Below, in pieces: positions 33,474 through 42,661 of a DNA stretch of 53,494 nucleotides (position 1 is its first letter; each line of letters begins with the position of its first letter). The stretch spans positions 1 to 53,494 of the forward strand of contig JAKLKC010000046.1 of the NCBI GenBank assembly GCA_023150875.1, in the 5' to 3' direction. The DNA comes from Myxococcota bacterium (lineage in GTDB: Bacteria > Myxococcota_A > UBA796 > UBA9615 > JAKLKC01). Both the position numbers and the translations under genes were made by a program. Under the pieces are notes generated by a model. It made no database searches. It worked only from the letters and a program-made list of their open reading frames with translations, and was not told where the DNA came from.

Positions 33474-35489
33474 TCAGGCGTGACGGCGGCGGGGGACGAG
33501 GGCCAGCGCCCCCGCCAGGAGGAGTCCAGGCCCCGCCGACGTTGCCGACCCACCGTTGGCACACCCACAGCCGGAGGGGAGTTCGTCGTCGACCGGCACG
33601 GGCCCCGCGGCGTCGTCATCCGCGGCGTCGTCATCCGCGGCGTCGTCGTCCGCGGCATCGTCATCCGCGGCGTCGTCGTCCGCGGCGTCGTCGTCCGCGG
33701 CGTCGTCGTCCGCGGCGTCGTCGTCCGAGGTGTCGTCGTCCGAGGTGTCGTCGTCCCCTCCGCCGCCGAGCACCGTCCCCGTCCCCTGGACCAGCTCGAA
33801 GTGGGGGTCGTCCACGGTCACCTCCCCGAAGGTCCACTCCTCGTCCACCGAGATCAGGGGCCAGTCGACGATGATCCGGTCGACGGTGGTCTCCGCGCCC
33901 AACCCGAAGATCCGGGTGCGGGTGCTCTGGGAGAGGTGCCCTCCGCCTCCGTGGACGACCTGGCGCCGGACGACGCCTCCCGCGTGGACCTCGATCACCG
34001 CCCCGTAGGGCTCCGAGGCGGCCTCGGGCCGCAGGGTCACGGCGACGAAGTGGTTCCCCCCCGACGAGTCGTTCCTGTAGAGGTAGACCGCGCTCTCCCC
34101 CGCGTCGGGCGAATCGGCGTCCCTCAGGGCGCCCACCGCCCAGTCCAGGTCCCCGTCCCGGTCGTAGTCGGCGAAGGCCAGCGTCCGCTCGCCGAGCCTC
34201 GCCTCGGCCCCCGCGACCAGGGCCCCCTCGTCGATGAAGGTGCCGTCCCCCTGGTTGTGGAAGACCCGGTCCGGACCGGAGCCGTTGGGGACCACCGCGT
34301 CGGGCAGGCCGTCGCCGTCGACGTCGAACAGGGAGCCCCCCGCGTGGGCCGCGGGGGTGCCGTCGGGGTTGGTGGCGGCGAGCACCCCCGCGGCAGCAGC
34401 CACCTCCTCGAAGGCGTCCGCCACGGCGCCCCGGAAGAGGAGGTTCCCGCCGGTGGCGGAGACCAGCAGGTCGGGAAGCCCGTCCAGGTCGTAGTCCGCG
34501 GGGGAGACGCCCCAGCTCTCGATCCCCTGGTAGACGGAGTCGGTGGACGTCAGCCCGAACCCGACGTACCCGGACGGGCTGAGACCGCGGTTGTTGTAGA
34601 GCTGCTCCCCGACCCAGTCGGCCCCCAGGGCACTCCCCAGGTAGGGGTCCAGGAAGTCGTTGTCGTTCAGGCGGAAGAGGGTGATGGAGGTCGTGCAGGA
34701 CGGGGTCGCGATCCCCTTCGCCTCGGCGTCCTCGACGAAGGAGGCCCCGTCGCCGAGGTACAGGACGTCGGGGCTGCATGTGTCCGGGGGGCAGCCCTCC
34801 CCCCACTCCCCCACGGCGTCCACGAGGGCCGCCCGGAACGCGGCACAGTCCTCGTCCAGCGCCGCGGCCTCCTCGGTGGGGCAGCCGCCGCAGGCGTCGA
34901 TCATCCCCGGGTAGGCGAAGGCGTTGCCCACCAGCAGGTCGTGGGTCCCGTCGAGGTTCACGTCGGCCACGGCGGCAGAGGTGGGGTGCCGGCCGGATAT
35001 CCCCTCCACCCCCCAGGCGGTGGTGGCGTCCGCGAAGCTGCCCGCCGCGGTGACGCCCAGGAACAGGCGGTTGCGGGAGTCCCCGGTCACGAACAGGTCG
35101 GCGTCCCCGTCCCCGTCGAAGTCCCCCACGGCGACCCCCGACGAGCCGTCGGAGGCGCCGCCGGCGACGCCGACGTCCGCGGCGACGAAGGTGCCGTCCC
35201 CCTGGTTCCGCCACATCTCGTTGGGACCGCTCTTGACCGCGACGAACAGGTCCTCGTAGCCGTCGCCGTCGTAGTCGATCCACGCGAGTCCCCCGCCCAC
35301 GTCCGTCTGGCCCAGGGTGGGGTCGCCCGAGGGATCGGGGGCCTCCCGGACGTTGACCACGTGGATGCCGGCCTCAGCCGAGACCTCGACCACCGCGAAG
35401 GGCTCGGCGGCGGCCGCCCCGGGGGCCGCCAGCCCGGCGGCGAGGGCCCCGGAGGCGAGCTTGAGCCTGTTGGAGGGGAGTCCGAACAT
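33474..35489 (-). CDS. Secreted FG-GAP/VCBS-ASPIC protein with Asp-rich spacer and MYXO-CTERM-like tail
   Basis: 671 residues; ATG after GGAAGGAG. A signal peptide is followed by several calcium-binding FG-GAP repeats (IDYDGDGYEDLFV, GDFDGDGDADLFV, DYDLDGLPDLLV, DVDGDGLPDAVVP). The ASPIC/UnbV domain spans about 505-570 (VHGGGGHLSQST). Then comes an Asp-rich spacer from a 15-bp tandem repeat, and the sorting tail: CGCANGG, hydrophobic GLLLAGALALVP, RRRHA. The protein is probably a beta-propeller shown on the cell surface, with the acidic spacer as a stalk. Confidence 0.9.
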   Translation of the reverse strand: MFGLPSNRLKLASGALAAGLAAPGAAAAEPFAVVEVSAEAGIHVVNVREAPDPSGDPTLGQTDVGGGLAWIDYDGDGYEDLFVAVKSGPNEMWRNQGDGTFVAADVGVAGGASDGSSGVAVGDFDGDGDADLFVTGDSRNRLFLGVTAAGSFADATTAWGVEGISGRHPTSAAVADVNLDGTHDLLVGNAFAYPGMIDACGGCPTEEAAALDEDCAAFRAALVDAVGEWGEGCPPDTCSPDVLYLGDGASFVEDAEAKGIATPSCTTSITLFRLNDNDFLDPYLGSALGADWVGEQLYNNRGLSPSGYVGFGLTSTDSVYQGIESWGVSPADYDLDGLPDLLVSATGGNLLFRGAVADAFEEVAAAAGVLAATNPDGTPAAHAGGSLFDVDGDGLPDAVVPNGSGPDRVFHNQGDGTFIDEGALVAGAEARLGERTLAFADYDRDGDLDWAVGALRDADSPDAGESAVYLYRNDSSGGNHFVAVTLRPEAASEPYGAVIEVHAGGVVRRQVVHGGGGHLSQSTRTRIFGLGAETTVDRIIVDWPLISVDEEWTFGEVTVDDPHFELVQGTGTVLGGGGDDDTSDDDTSDDDAADDDAADDDAADDDAADDDAADDDAADDDAADDDAAGPVPVDDELPSGCGCANGGSATSAGPGLLLAGALALVPRRRHA
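33607..33756. repeat. 15-bp tandem repeat, ten units, in the ASPIC gene
   Basis: Ten exact-length units, on the plus strand GCGGCGTCGTCGTCC and close variants. Eight encode DDDAA and two encode DDDTS on the minus strand. Third-base differences between units (GTC/ATC) show that not all copies are recent. Unit number is likely to vary by slippage and would change the length of the acidic stalk without a frameshift. Confidence 0.95.
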
Positions 35490-35634
35490 GACGCTCCTTC
35501 CGCGATGAGGCCCTCCCCCGGGTGGCGATGGCCCCGCAGGGAAGCGGGGTGCTCCACCGGGCGCGGGCGAGGACCGCCGGCCGGCCGAGTATCGCCCGCT
35601 CCCGGGGCGGGGTCAACGCGTTGGAAACGGCCGC

Positions 35635-36909
35635 TCAGGGACGGCGGAGCAGGGCGAGGTGCTCGCATCGGGGCTCTCCCCGGAACGCCTCCGCCGAAGC
35701 GCGGTGGAAGTGGGGCCGCTCCTGGGAGGCGACGGCCACCGCCTCGAGGCCGGCGGCGGGTGCGAGGTCGGCGAGGGCGGCGTCGGCCCTCCAGGGGGCG
35801 CCGTCCACGACCCCGTCGCCCAGCAGCACGAAGGCCTCGCCTCCGGGCCGCAGCACCCGGCGCACGGCCCGGAGCCAGGCCCCCTGCTCCTCCCTCCACC
35901 CCTCCTCGCCCCGCCCGCCCCGGCGCCGGGCCCCGATCTCCGCCCGGTCGGCGGCGGCTCGGTGGGACTGGAGGCCGAGCCAGGGCAGGCGCCGCGCCTG
36001 GTGCGCCAGATAGTCATAGGTGCCCGGGTACGGGGGCGAGGTCAGCACCAGGTCCACGGTGACGTCACCGATCCCCGGCAGGACGCGGGCATCGGCGAGC
36101 AGCAGGAGGGGGGGAGGCGTCCCCGGCGGCACCGCCGCCGCCAGCTCCCCCAGCATCCCCGCCAGCTCCTCCGCCTTGCGGCCGAAGAGGGTGGAGGCGG
36201 TCCCCCGGCCGACCTGGCGCGGGGTGGCCTCGGCGGCGGAGTCCGCCTTCTGCACCGAGACCTTCACCAGGATCGACGAGAGGACCGCCCGGTGGAGGTC
36301 CCGCAGGCGGGGCTCGGGGACGGCCTGGACGGCGTCCACCAGGCCCTGCAGCTCCATCAGGACGTGGGGCCCGTACCAGCGGGACTGGGACCGCGCCGCC
36401 GCCGACAGCCTCACCCCCTCGCGGCGCCGCGCGGCGGCGAAGACCCGCTCGGAGATCTCCCGGGCCTGCACGGCGAAGGCGCGCCGCTCCGCCTCTCCCA
36501 GCAAGGCGGTCCGGGCCCGGGAGATCAGCAGGGCCACGGGGTTGATGTCCACCCCGGCGACCTCGCGGCCGGCGACCATCGCCTCCACCAGCGTGGTGCC
36601 GCCCCCGACGAAGGGGTCGAGCACGGTGCGGGCGGCGGGGCGGGCGGCGAGGACCCGCCGGGCCACCTCGGGGTGCATGCGCCCCGGGTAGGCGTGGAAG
36701 GGATGGGTCAGCCGGTCGGGGAGGTCCGGCTCGGGGCCTTCGACGACGCGCCGCAGCAGGTCCGCCGCGTCGGGCTCTCCCCGGGTGCGGGCGGGCCCCC
36801 CCACGTGGCCGAGGGGACGGCGCCCCCCCGGAGCCCCGGCGGCGGCAGGGTCCGCGGCGACCCCGGGCCGGTCCGGCGGGCGGCGGGGGCGGTCGCGGTG
36901 CTCGGGCAT
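35635..36909 (-). CDS. DNA (N4/N6)-methyltransferase-like protein
   Basis: 424 residues. S-adenosylmethionine site DPFVGGGTTLVEA (about 97) followed by VAGVDINPVALL, then catalytic TSPPYPGTYDYL (about 292) and a late VLLGDGVVDG strand. The order SAM site before TSPPY fits one class of N4-cytosine/N6-adenine methylases and some UPF0020-type RNA methylases. No restriction gene or specificity subunit is near, so it may be solitary. The first 65 residues are Pro/Arg-rich. Its ATG overlaps the thrS stop (TGATG arrangement), implying coupled translation. Confidence 0.82.
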   Translation of the reverse strand: MPEHRDRPRRPPDRPGVAADPAAAGAPGGRRPLGHVGGPARTRGEPDAADLLRRVVEGPEPDLPDRLTHPFHAYPGRMHPEVARRVLAARPAARTVLDPFVGGGTTLVEAMVAGREVAGVDINPVALLISRARTALLGEAERRAFAVQAREISERVFAAARRREGVRLSAAARSQSRWYGPHVLMELQGLVDAVQAVPEPRLRDLHRAVLSSILVKVSVQKADSAAEATPRQVGRGTASTLFGRKAEELAGMLGELAAAVPPGTPPPLLLLADARVLPGIGDVTVDLVLTSPPYPGTYDYLAHQARRLPWLGLQSHRAAADRAEIGARRRGGRGEEGWREEQGAWLRAVRRVLRPGGEAFVLLGDGVVDGAPWRADAALADLAPAAGLEAVAVASQERPHFHRASAEAFRGEPRCEHLALLRRP

Positions 36910-38732
36910 CAGCCGACCTTCGGCAGCTCGGTGTCCGCGAAGTTGTCCATCAGCCGCCCCGCGCGCAGGGCCTGGACCGTGGCGACGAACGCCTCCAGGG
37001 GCAAGGAGATCTGCTCCTTCTGGGACACGTACCGGCGCCAGGTGACGGCGCCCTGCTCCTCGTCCCGGCCTCCCACCACGACGACGTTGGGCACCTTCGC
37101 CACGGTGGCGCGCCGGATCTTCTTGTTCAGGGACTCGGCGCTGTCGTCCACCTGGGCCCGAAGGAGGTGCGAACGCAGGGCTGCAGCGACCTTCCCCGCG
37201 TAGCCCAGGAAGCGCTCGCCGACCGGGATCACCGCCACCTGGACCGGTGCCATCCAGGTGGGGAAGGCGCCGCCGAAGTGCTCGACCAGGAACGCCACGA
37301 AGCGCTCGTGGGTGCCCAGGGGCGCCCGGTGGATGATGTAGGGGCGGTGGGGCTGCCCGTCCTCGCCGATGTAGGCGAGGTCGAACCTCTGGGGCATGGC
37401 GAAGTCGAGCTGGGCGGTGGAGGCGGTCTCCTCGCGGCCGACGACGTTGCGGATCTGGAAGTCGATCTTGGGCCCGTAGAAGGCCGCCTCGCCGGTGCGG
37501 GCGCGGTGGGGGATGTCCAGGGTGGCCAGCACCCGCTTCAGGACCCCCTCGCTGTAGGCCCACGCCTCGGGGTCCTCGACGTACTTGTGCCCGTCGGTGG
37601 GCTCGTGGAGCGAAAGGCGCATCCAGAAGGACGAGAGGCGGAACAGGTCGTAGTAGTAGCGGTGCATCTCCACCACCGCCCGCAGCTCCTCCTCGAGCTG
37701 ATCCGGGCGGCAGTAGATGTGGGCGTCGTTCATGGTCATGCCCCGCACCCGGAGCAGTCCGCTCAGCGCCCCCGACTGCTCGTACCGGTAGACCGACCCG
37801 TACTCCGCCAGGCGCAAGGGCAGCTCGCGATAGGAGCGGGGCCGGTGGGCGTAGATCATGTGGTGGTGCGGGCAGTTCATGGGCTTGAGGTAGTAGTCGT
37901 CCTCCCCCTCGAGCCGCATGGGAGGGAACATCCCCTCCTGGTAGTAGGGCAGGTGCCCCGAGGTGTAGTAGAGCTGGGCGCGGGTGATGTGGGGCGTCGC
38001 CACGCGCTCGTAGCCCGCCCGGAACTCCGTCTCGCGGGCGAGGGCCTCCAGCTCGTCCCGGACCACGGTGCCGTGGGGGAGCCACAGCGGCAGGCCGGGG
38101 CCCACCTCGGGGGAGATGGCGAACAGCTCCAGCTCGCGGCCGAGCTTCCGGTGATCCCGCTCCTCGGCGAGGCGGCGCTGCTCCAGGAAGGCGTCCAGCT
38201 CGTCCCGGCTGGGGAACGCCAGCCCGTAGACCCGGGTGAGCATCGGCCTCTTCTCGTCCCCCCTCCAGTACGCGCCGGCGACTTTGTCGAGCTTGAAGGC
38301 GTCGGCGGCGATCTCGCCGGTACGGGAGACGTGGGGGCCCTCGCAGAGGTCGGCGAAGGCGCCGTTCTCGTAGAAGCTGAGGGATGCCTCCCCCCTCGCC
38401 GCCAGCTCCCGGGCCCACTCCACCTTCAGGGGCTCCCCCATCCGCTCCAGGCGGGCCACCGCCTCGTCCGCGGGAAGGTCCACCCGCTGGAAGGGCTGGT
38501 CCTCCCTCACGATCCTGCGCATCCGCTCCTCGACGGCGGCGAGGTCGTGGTCGGAGAGGGGGGTCTCCAGCAGGAAGTCGTAATAGAAGCCGGTCTCGAT
38601 GGCGGGCCCGAAGCCGAGGCGGGCGTCCGGACGCACCTCGCGCACCGCCTGGGCCAGGACGTGGGCGAGGGAGTGGCGCCGCCGGAGCAGGGGCTCCCCC
38701 ATGTCCGCGTTCGCCTCGTGGTCCTCGTGCAT
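36909..38732 (-). CDS. thrS: Threonine--tRNA ligase lacking the TGS domain
   Basis: 607 residues. The N2 editing domain is present (HSLAHVLAQAV, GFYYDF, LCEGPHV), as is the class II catalytic core: YLKPMNCPHHHMIY with the zinc Cys, RVRGMTMNDAHIYC, and APVQVAVIPV opening the anticodon-binding domain. The usual first 60 residues (TGS domain) are missing: the protein begins MHEDHEANADMGEPLLRRRH and reaches the editing domain at once. The region further upstream is promoter, so this is the natural start. It charges tRNA-Thr in the cytoplasm. First gene of a two-gene operon with the methylase. Confidence 0.96.
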   Translation of the reverse strand: MHEDHEANADMGEPLLRRRHSLAHVLAQAVREVRPDARLGFGPAIETGFYYDFLLETPLSDHDLAAVEERMRRIVREDQPFQRVDLPADEAVARLERMGEPLKVEWARELAARGEASLSFYENGAFADLCEGPHVSRTGEIAADAFKLDKVAGAYWRGDEKRPMLTRVYGLAFPSRDELDAFLEQRRLAEERDHRKLGRELELFAISPEVGPGLPLWLPHGTVVRDELEALARETEFRAGYERVATPHITRAQLYYTSGHLPYYQEGMFPPMRLEGEDDYYLKPMNCPHHHMIYAHRPRSYRELPLRLAEYGSVYRYEQSGALSGLLRVRGMTMNDAHIYCRPDQLEEELRAVVEMHRYYYDLFRLSSFWMRLSLHEPTDGHKYVEDPEAWAYSEGVLKRVLATLDIPHRARTGEAAFYGPKIDFQIRNVVGREETASTAQLDFAMPQRFDLAYIGEDGQPHRPYIIHRAPLGTHERFVAFLVEHFGGAFPTWMAPVQVAVIPVGERFLGYAGKVAAALRSHLLRAQVDDSAESLNKKIRRATVAKVPNVVVVGGRDEEQGAVTWRRYVSQKEQISLPLEAFVATVQALRAGRLMDNFADTELPKVG

Positions 38733-38787
38733 CGGTGCCCTTCCGGGTGAACCCCGCGCCGCGGGAGGGCGGGCCGGGGGACCGGGG

Positions 38788-38816
38788 ATGATAATGGCGC
38801 GCGGCGGGCCTGTCCA
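38788..38816 (-). promoter_or_regulatory. Sigma70-type promoter of thrS
   Basis: On the minus strand TGGACA (-35, five of six consensus; 38811-38816), a 17-bp spacer and TATCAT (-10, five of six; 38788-38793). It gives a leader of about 50 bases before thrS, too short for a T-box. One of the strongest promoters in the window. Confidence 0.65.
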
Positions 38817-38892
38817 TGGACGCCGGACGCGTCGCCGGAGCCCCGCCGGGGCGAGCGCCGGAGTCCGCGCGCGCCCTTCCGCCATCTCGGGG

Positions 38893-38921
38893 TTGAATCC
38901 GCGGGCGTCGGGGCATAGCGT
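38893..38921 (+). promoter_or_regulatory. Possible sigma70 promoter of the M17 aminopeptidase gene
   Basis: TTGAAT (38893-38898), a 17-bp spacer and TAGCGT (38916-38921). The -35 is fair, the -10 weak. It lies back to back with the thrS promoter in the shared 242-bp divergent region and would give a leader of about 45 bases carrying the GGGGAG ribosome-binding site. Confidence 0.4.
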
Positions 38922-38974
38922 GGCCAGGACTGCCCGCCGGCGCCGTGCCGGTGGGGGAGCCTTAGGGGAGCACG

Positions 38975-40423
38975 ATGCCAACCGATCTCCGTTTCGTCAC
39001 GCCGGGAGTCGCGGTGCGCGACGCCCGCACACTCCTCGTCGCCGGCTTGAAGTCCCGACTCGATACCGACGCCGTGGCGCCCTGGCTCCCCAAAGGGGCT
39101 GCACCCCTCTGGAGCACCATGGTCGAGTCCCTGGGCGAGGGAGAGGACGGCGACTCCACCTTCACCTGGCTGCCGGGGGAGCCGGCGGCCCGGCTGGTCG
39201 CCGCTGCCCTCCCCGCGGCGGTCAGCCGCCACAACACCCCCACCCGCGCCCACGCCCTGACGGCCGCGGTGCGGAAGGGGCTCCCCGGCGAGGGGCCCGC
39301 GGCGGTGCTGGTGGTCCTCGAGGACCCGGTCCACGCCCGGGCCGCCGCCTGCGCCGTCGCCCGCGCCTTCCCGCTGTTCAGCCGCAAGGGGGGGCCGGAC
39401 GAGGTCCGCCCCGTCTCGGTCGCCTTCGTCTCCGAGGGGTTGGACGACGACGCCCTCGAGACCGCCGCCCGCGCCGCCGACGCGGTGCGCCTCGCCGCCC
39501 GCCTGGTGGACGCCCCCGCCGCCGAGCTCCACACCGACGCCTTCGTGGCCGAGGCCGAAGCGGTGGCGAGGGAGGTCGGGGCCGAGGTCCAGGTCGTCCG
39601 GGGCCCCGAGCTGGACGACCAGGGCTTCGGGGGGCTTTGGGGCGTGGGGAAGGCGGCGACGCGCTCCCCGGCGCTGGTGGTGCTGACCCACGCCCCCCCG
39701 GGGGCCAAGCGCACCGTCGCCTGGGTGGGAAAGGGGATCGTCTACGACACCGGCGGCCTGAGCCTGAAGGACCGGGCGTCCATGCCGGGCATGAAGACCG
39801 ACATGGGGGGCGCCGCCGCGGTGCTGGCCGCCTTCGCCGCCGCGGCGCGGGGAGGGTGCCGGGACCGCCTCCACGCGGTGCTCTGCCTGGCCGAGAACGC
39901 CATCGGACCCGAGGCCACCCGCAACGACGACGTGCTCACGCTGTACTCGGGCAAGACCGTCGAGGTGAACAACACCGACGCCGAGGGCAGGCTGGTGCTC
40001 GGCGACGGCGTCGCCTACGCCGCGCGCCACCTCGCCCCCCAGGTGATCGTCGACCTCGCCACCCTCACCGGCGCCCAGCTCGTCGCCACCGGCAGGAGGC
40101 ACGCCGCGGTGGTGAGCAACGACGAGGACCTGGAGGCCGCCGCGGTGCGGGCGGGCCGGGCCTCGGGAGACCTGGTCCACCCGCTGCCCTACTGCCCCGA
40201 GTTCTTCCGCCGGGAGTTCAAGAGCCCCGTGGCCGACATGAAGAACTCGGTGAAGGACCGCGCCAACGCCCAGTCCTCGTGCGCGGCCCAGTTCGTCGCC
40301 GACCACCTCGGAGACTTCGCGGGCGCCTGGCTGCACGTGGACATGGCGGGACCGGTGGGGGAGGAGGGCCGGGGGACGGGCTTCGGGGTGGCGTTGCTGC
40401 TGGAGCTGCTGGAAGTCCGGTAG
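38975..40423 (+). CDS. M17 (leucyl aminopeptidase) family metallopeptidase
   Basis: 482 residues; ATG after GGGGAG. The C-terminal catalytic domain (about 165-482) carries the M17 hallmarks: VGKGIVYDTGGLSLK with the metal-binding Asp, MKTDMGGAAAVLA with the catalytic Lys and Asp, and VNNTDAEGRLVLGDG (about 330-345) with Asp and Glu ligands. The sequence around GIVYDTGGLSLK and KSPVADMKNS is closer to the NPEPL1-like branch than to PepA. It removes N-terminal residues from peptides in the cytoplasm, usually as a hexamer. It faces thrS across a shared promoter region. Confidence 0.93.
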   Translation: MPTDLRFVTPGVAVRDARTLLVAGLKSRLDTDAVAPWLPKGAAPLWSTMVESLGEGEDGDSTFTWLPGEPAARLVAAALPAAVSRHNTPTRAHALTAAVRKGLPGEGPAAVLVVLEDPVHARAAACAVARAFPLFSRKGGPDEVRPVSVAFVSEGLDDDALETAARAADAVRLAARLVDAPAAELHTDAFVAEAEAVAREVGAEVQVVRGPELDDQGFGGLWGVGKAATRSPALVVLTHAPPGAKRTVAWVGKGIVYDTGGLSLKDRASMPGMKTDMGGAAAVLAAFAAAARGGCRDRLHAVLCLAENAIGPEATRNDDVLTLYSGKTVEVNNTDAEGRLVLGDGVAYAARHLAPQVIVDLATLTGAQLVATGRRHAAVVSNDEDLEAAAVRAGRASGDLVHPLPYCPEFFRREFKSPVADMKNSVKDRANAQSSCAAQFVADHLGDFAGAWLHVDMAGPVGEEGRGTGFGVALLLELLEVR

Positions 40424-40440
40424 GGGCCACGACGGACGCC

Positions 40441-40577
40441 GCGATCACGTCCGCGATCACGTCCGCGTGCTCGTGCTCGTGCTCGTGTTCGTGCTCGTGC
40501 CTCGTGCTCGCGCCTCGTGCTCGCGCCTCGTGCCTCGTGCTCGCGCCTCCCGCCCGCGCCTCGCGCCCGCGCCCGCA
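40441..40577. repeat. Low-complexity tandem repeats (GTGCTC hexamers and relatives)
   Basis: Two copies of a 12-bp unit (GCGATCACGTCC) are followed by about five GTGCTC-type hexamers, then an irregular run of GCCTCGTGCTC/GCCTCGCGC units. The block fills most of the 195-bp gap before the YgiQ-type gene. It is probably replication-slippage sequence with no coding role. Confidence 0.75.
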
Positions 40578-40581
40578 CTGC

Positions 40582-40610
40582 TTGCCCACCCCCTCCACCG
40601 TAGCTACCCT
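40582..40610 (+). promoter_or_regulatory. Promoter of the YgiQ-type gene, probably leaderless
   Basis: TTGCCC (40582-40587), a 17-bp spacer and TACCCT (40605-40610), with the ATG only 8 bases later and no purine-rich ribosome-binding site between them (the sequence there is CCCTCCCC). Confidence 0.45.
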
Positions 40611-40618
40611 CCCTCCCC

Positions 40619-42598
40619 ATGCCCTCCCCCCTCGTCGATCTCCCCACCCGCGGCTCCCGCCGCGGCGGGGCCCTCCCCTTCCTGCCCATGACCCGGGCGG
40701 AGGTCGACGCCCTGGGCTGGGAGGCCCCCGACGTGGTCTTCGTCACCGGCGACGCCTACGTGGACCACCCGTCCTTCGCCATGGCCCTGCTGGGCCGGGT
40801 CCTGGAGGCGGCGGGGTACCGGGTGGCGATCCTGTCCCAGCCCGACTGGCGCTCGGCGGAGCCCTTCCGGGCCCTGGGGCGGCCCCGCCTCTGCTACGCA
40901 GTGAGCGCGGGCAACATGGACTCGATGATCAACCACTACACCGCCAACCGGAAGCCGCGCTCCGACGACGCGTACTCCCCCGGCGGGGCGGCGGGGAGGC
41001 GGCCGGACCGCGCGGCGGCGGTCTACGCCCAGCGATGCCGCGAGGCGGGCAAGGGGGTGCCGGTGATCGTGGGAGGGGTCGAGGCATCCCTGCGCCGGGT
41101 GGCCCACTACGACTACTGGAGCGACACCGTCCTCCCCTCGATCCTGGTCTCCTCCAAGGCGGACCTGCTGGTCTACGGCATGGGGGAGGCGCCCCTGCTG
41201 GAGATCGTGCGCCACCTGGACACGGGCGGGACCTTCCCGGGCCTCCGGGACATGCGGTCCGTGTGCTGGCTGGGCCGGGGCAGCGAGGCCCCGCCGTCGG
41301 ACGCGCTGGCGATGCCCTCCTTCGAGGAGGTGCGGGACGACAAGCGCGCCTTCGCCGTGGCGACACGGATCCTCCACGGCGAGACCAACCCCTTCCACGC
41401 CCGGCGCCTGGTGCAGCTCCACGGCGGGCGCGCCGTCGTCCAGAACCCGCCGGCCCTCCCCCTCTCCGAGGCGGAGATGGACGCGATCTACGACCTTCCC
41501 TTCGCCCGCCGGCCCCACCCGTCGTACCGGGAGCGGATCCCCGCCTACGAGACGGTCCGCTTCAGCGTCACCCTGATGCGGGGCTGCTTCGGCGGTTGCG
41601 CCTTCTGCTCCATCACCACCCACCAGGGCAAGACGGTCCAGTCCCGCTCCAAGGACTCCCTGCTGCGGGAGGTGCGGGACTTCGCGGCGGATCCCGGCTT
41701 CGGCGGGACCGTCTCCGACCTCGGCGGCCCGACGGCGAACATGTACCGGATGCGATGCACGAGGCCGGAGGTCGAGGCGATCTGCCGGCGCCCCTCGTGC
41801 GTCCACCCGAAGGTCTGCAAGCTCCTGGGCACCGACCACGCGCCCCTGTTGGAGGTGATGCGCGAGGCGAGGCGCCAGCCCGGGGTCGAGAAGGTGCTGG
41901 TGGCGAGCGGCGTCCGCATGGACCTGGCCCGCCTCAGCCCCGAGTACCTGGAGGACCTGGCCGCCCACCACGTCGGCGGCCACCTGAAGGTCGCGCCCGA
42001 ACACGCATCGGACCGCGTCCTCGGCCTGATGAGGAAGCCGCCGGTCCAGGAGTTCCACGAGTTCGACCGCGCCTTCCGGGATGCCTCGAGGCGGGTGGGC
42101 AAGGAGCAGTACCTGGTGCCCTACTTCATCGCCAGCCACCCGGGCTCGGGCGTGGAGGACATGATCGAGTTGGCCCTGTTCCTCAAGCGACAGGGCTACC
42201 GCCCCCGGCAGGTGCAGGACTTCATCCCCGCCCCCCTCGACGTGGCGACGTGCATGTATCACACGGGCCTGGACCCGGCGACGATGGAGCCGGTGCCGGT
42301 GGCGCGCCGGGTCCACGACCGGAAGGTGCAGCGGGCCCTGCTCCAGTTCTTCGAGCCCCGCAACTGGTTCGTGGTGCGGGAGGCCCTGAGGGAGGCGGGG
42401 CGGGAGGACCTGGTGGGGGGCAAGGACGGGCTGATCCCGGCCCATCCCCCCCGGGAGGCCCTCCTGGAGCGGCGCCGCGCCGCCGGTCCGGAGGACACCG
42501 ACGAGGCCCGGGATCGGGACCACGGGGAGGCTTCGGGCCGCGGGGGGCGCAGCGTGGGCTACCGCCCCGGGCGCAGGGGGGGCCGCCCCTCCCGATAG
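40619..42598 (+). CDS. ygiQ: YgiQ-family radical SAM protein
   Basis: 659 residues. The N-terminal B12-binding-like domain opens with the family text [20 protein letters not shown] and [13 protein letters not shown]. The radical SAM core has the [12 protein letters not shown] motif (Cys about 323, 327, 330), then [12 protein letters not shown] and [11 protein letters not shown]. YgiQ proteins are widespread, of usual length 600-750, and without an agreed function. The C-terminal 60 residues are Arg/Gly-rich and disordered. The ATG at 40619 has no ribosome-binding site; the next ATG (40688) would cut into the conserved N-terminus. Confidence 0.92.
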   Translation: MPSPLVDLPTRGSRRGGALPFLPMTRAEVDALGWEAPDVVFVTGDAYVDHPSFAMALLGRVLEAAGYRVAILSQPDWRSAEPFRALGRPRLCYAVSAGNMDSMINHYTANRKPRSDDAYSPGGAAGRRPDRAAAVYAQRCREAGKGVPVIVGGVEASLRRVAHYDYWSDTVLPSILVSSKADLLVYGMGEAPLLEIVRHLDTGGTFPGLRDMRSVCWLGRGSEAPPSDALAMPSFEEVRDDKRAFAVATRILHGETNPFHARRLVQLHGGRAVVQNPPALPLSEAEMDAIYDLPFARRPHPSYRERIPAYETVRFSVTLMRGCFGGCAFCSITTHQGKTVQSRSKDSLLREVRDFAADPGFGGTVSDLGGPTANMYRMRCTRPEVEAICRRPSCVHPKVCKLLGTDHAPLLEVMREARRQPGVEKVLVASGVRMDLARLSPEYLEDLAAHHVGGHLKVAPEHASDRVLGLMRKPPVQEFHEFDRAFRDASRRVGKEQYLVPYFIASHPGSGVEDMIELALFLKRQGYRPRQVQDFIPAPLDVATCMYHTGLDPATMEPVPVARRVHDRKVQRALLQFFEPRNWFVVREALREAGREDLVGGKDGLIPAHPPREALLERRRAAGPEDTDEARDRDHGEASGRGGRSVGYRPGRRGGRPSR

Positions 42599-42661
42599 AA
42601 TAGGGGACCCGGACTCAGCCGCAGGCTCCCACGTCCCGGTTGGCCACCGCCTCGGTGGGGG

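Noticed and set aside
40441-40577. CRISPR array or coding repeat in the GTGCTC region
   Set aside because: Units are 6-12 bp without spacers, and frames through it give only His-Glu or Arg-Ala runs; simple slippage sequence.
38599-42603. A 1,334-residue plus-strand frame across the aminopeptidase and YgiQ-type genes
   Set aside because: Low-complexity shadow in a different frame from two genes with intact catalytic motifs.
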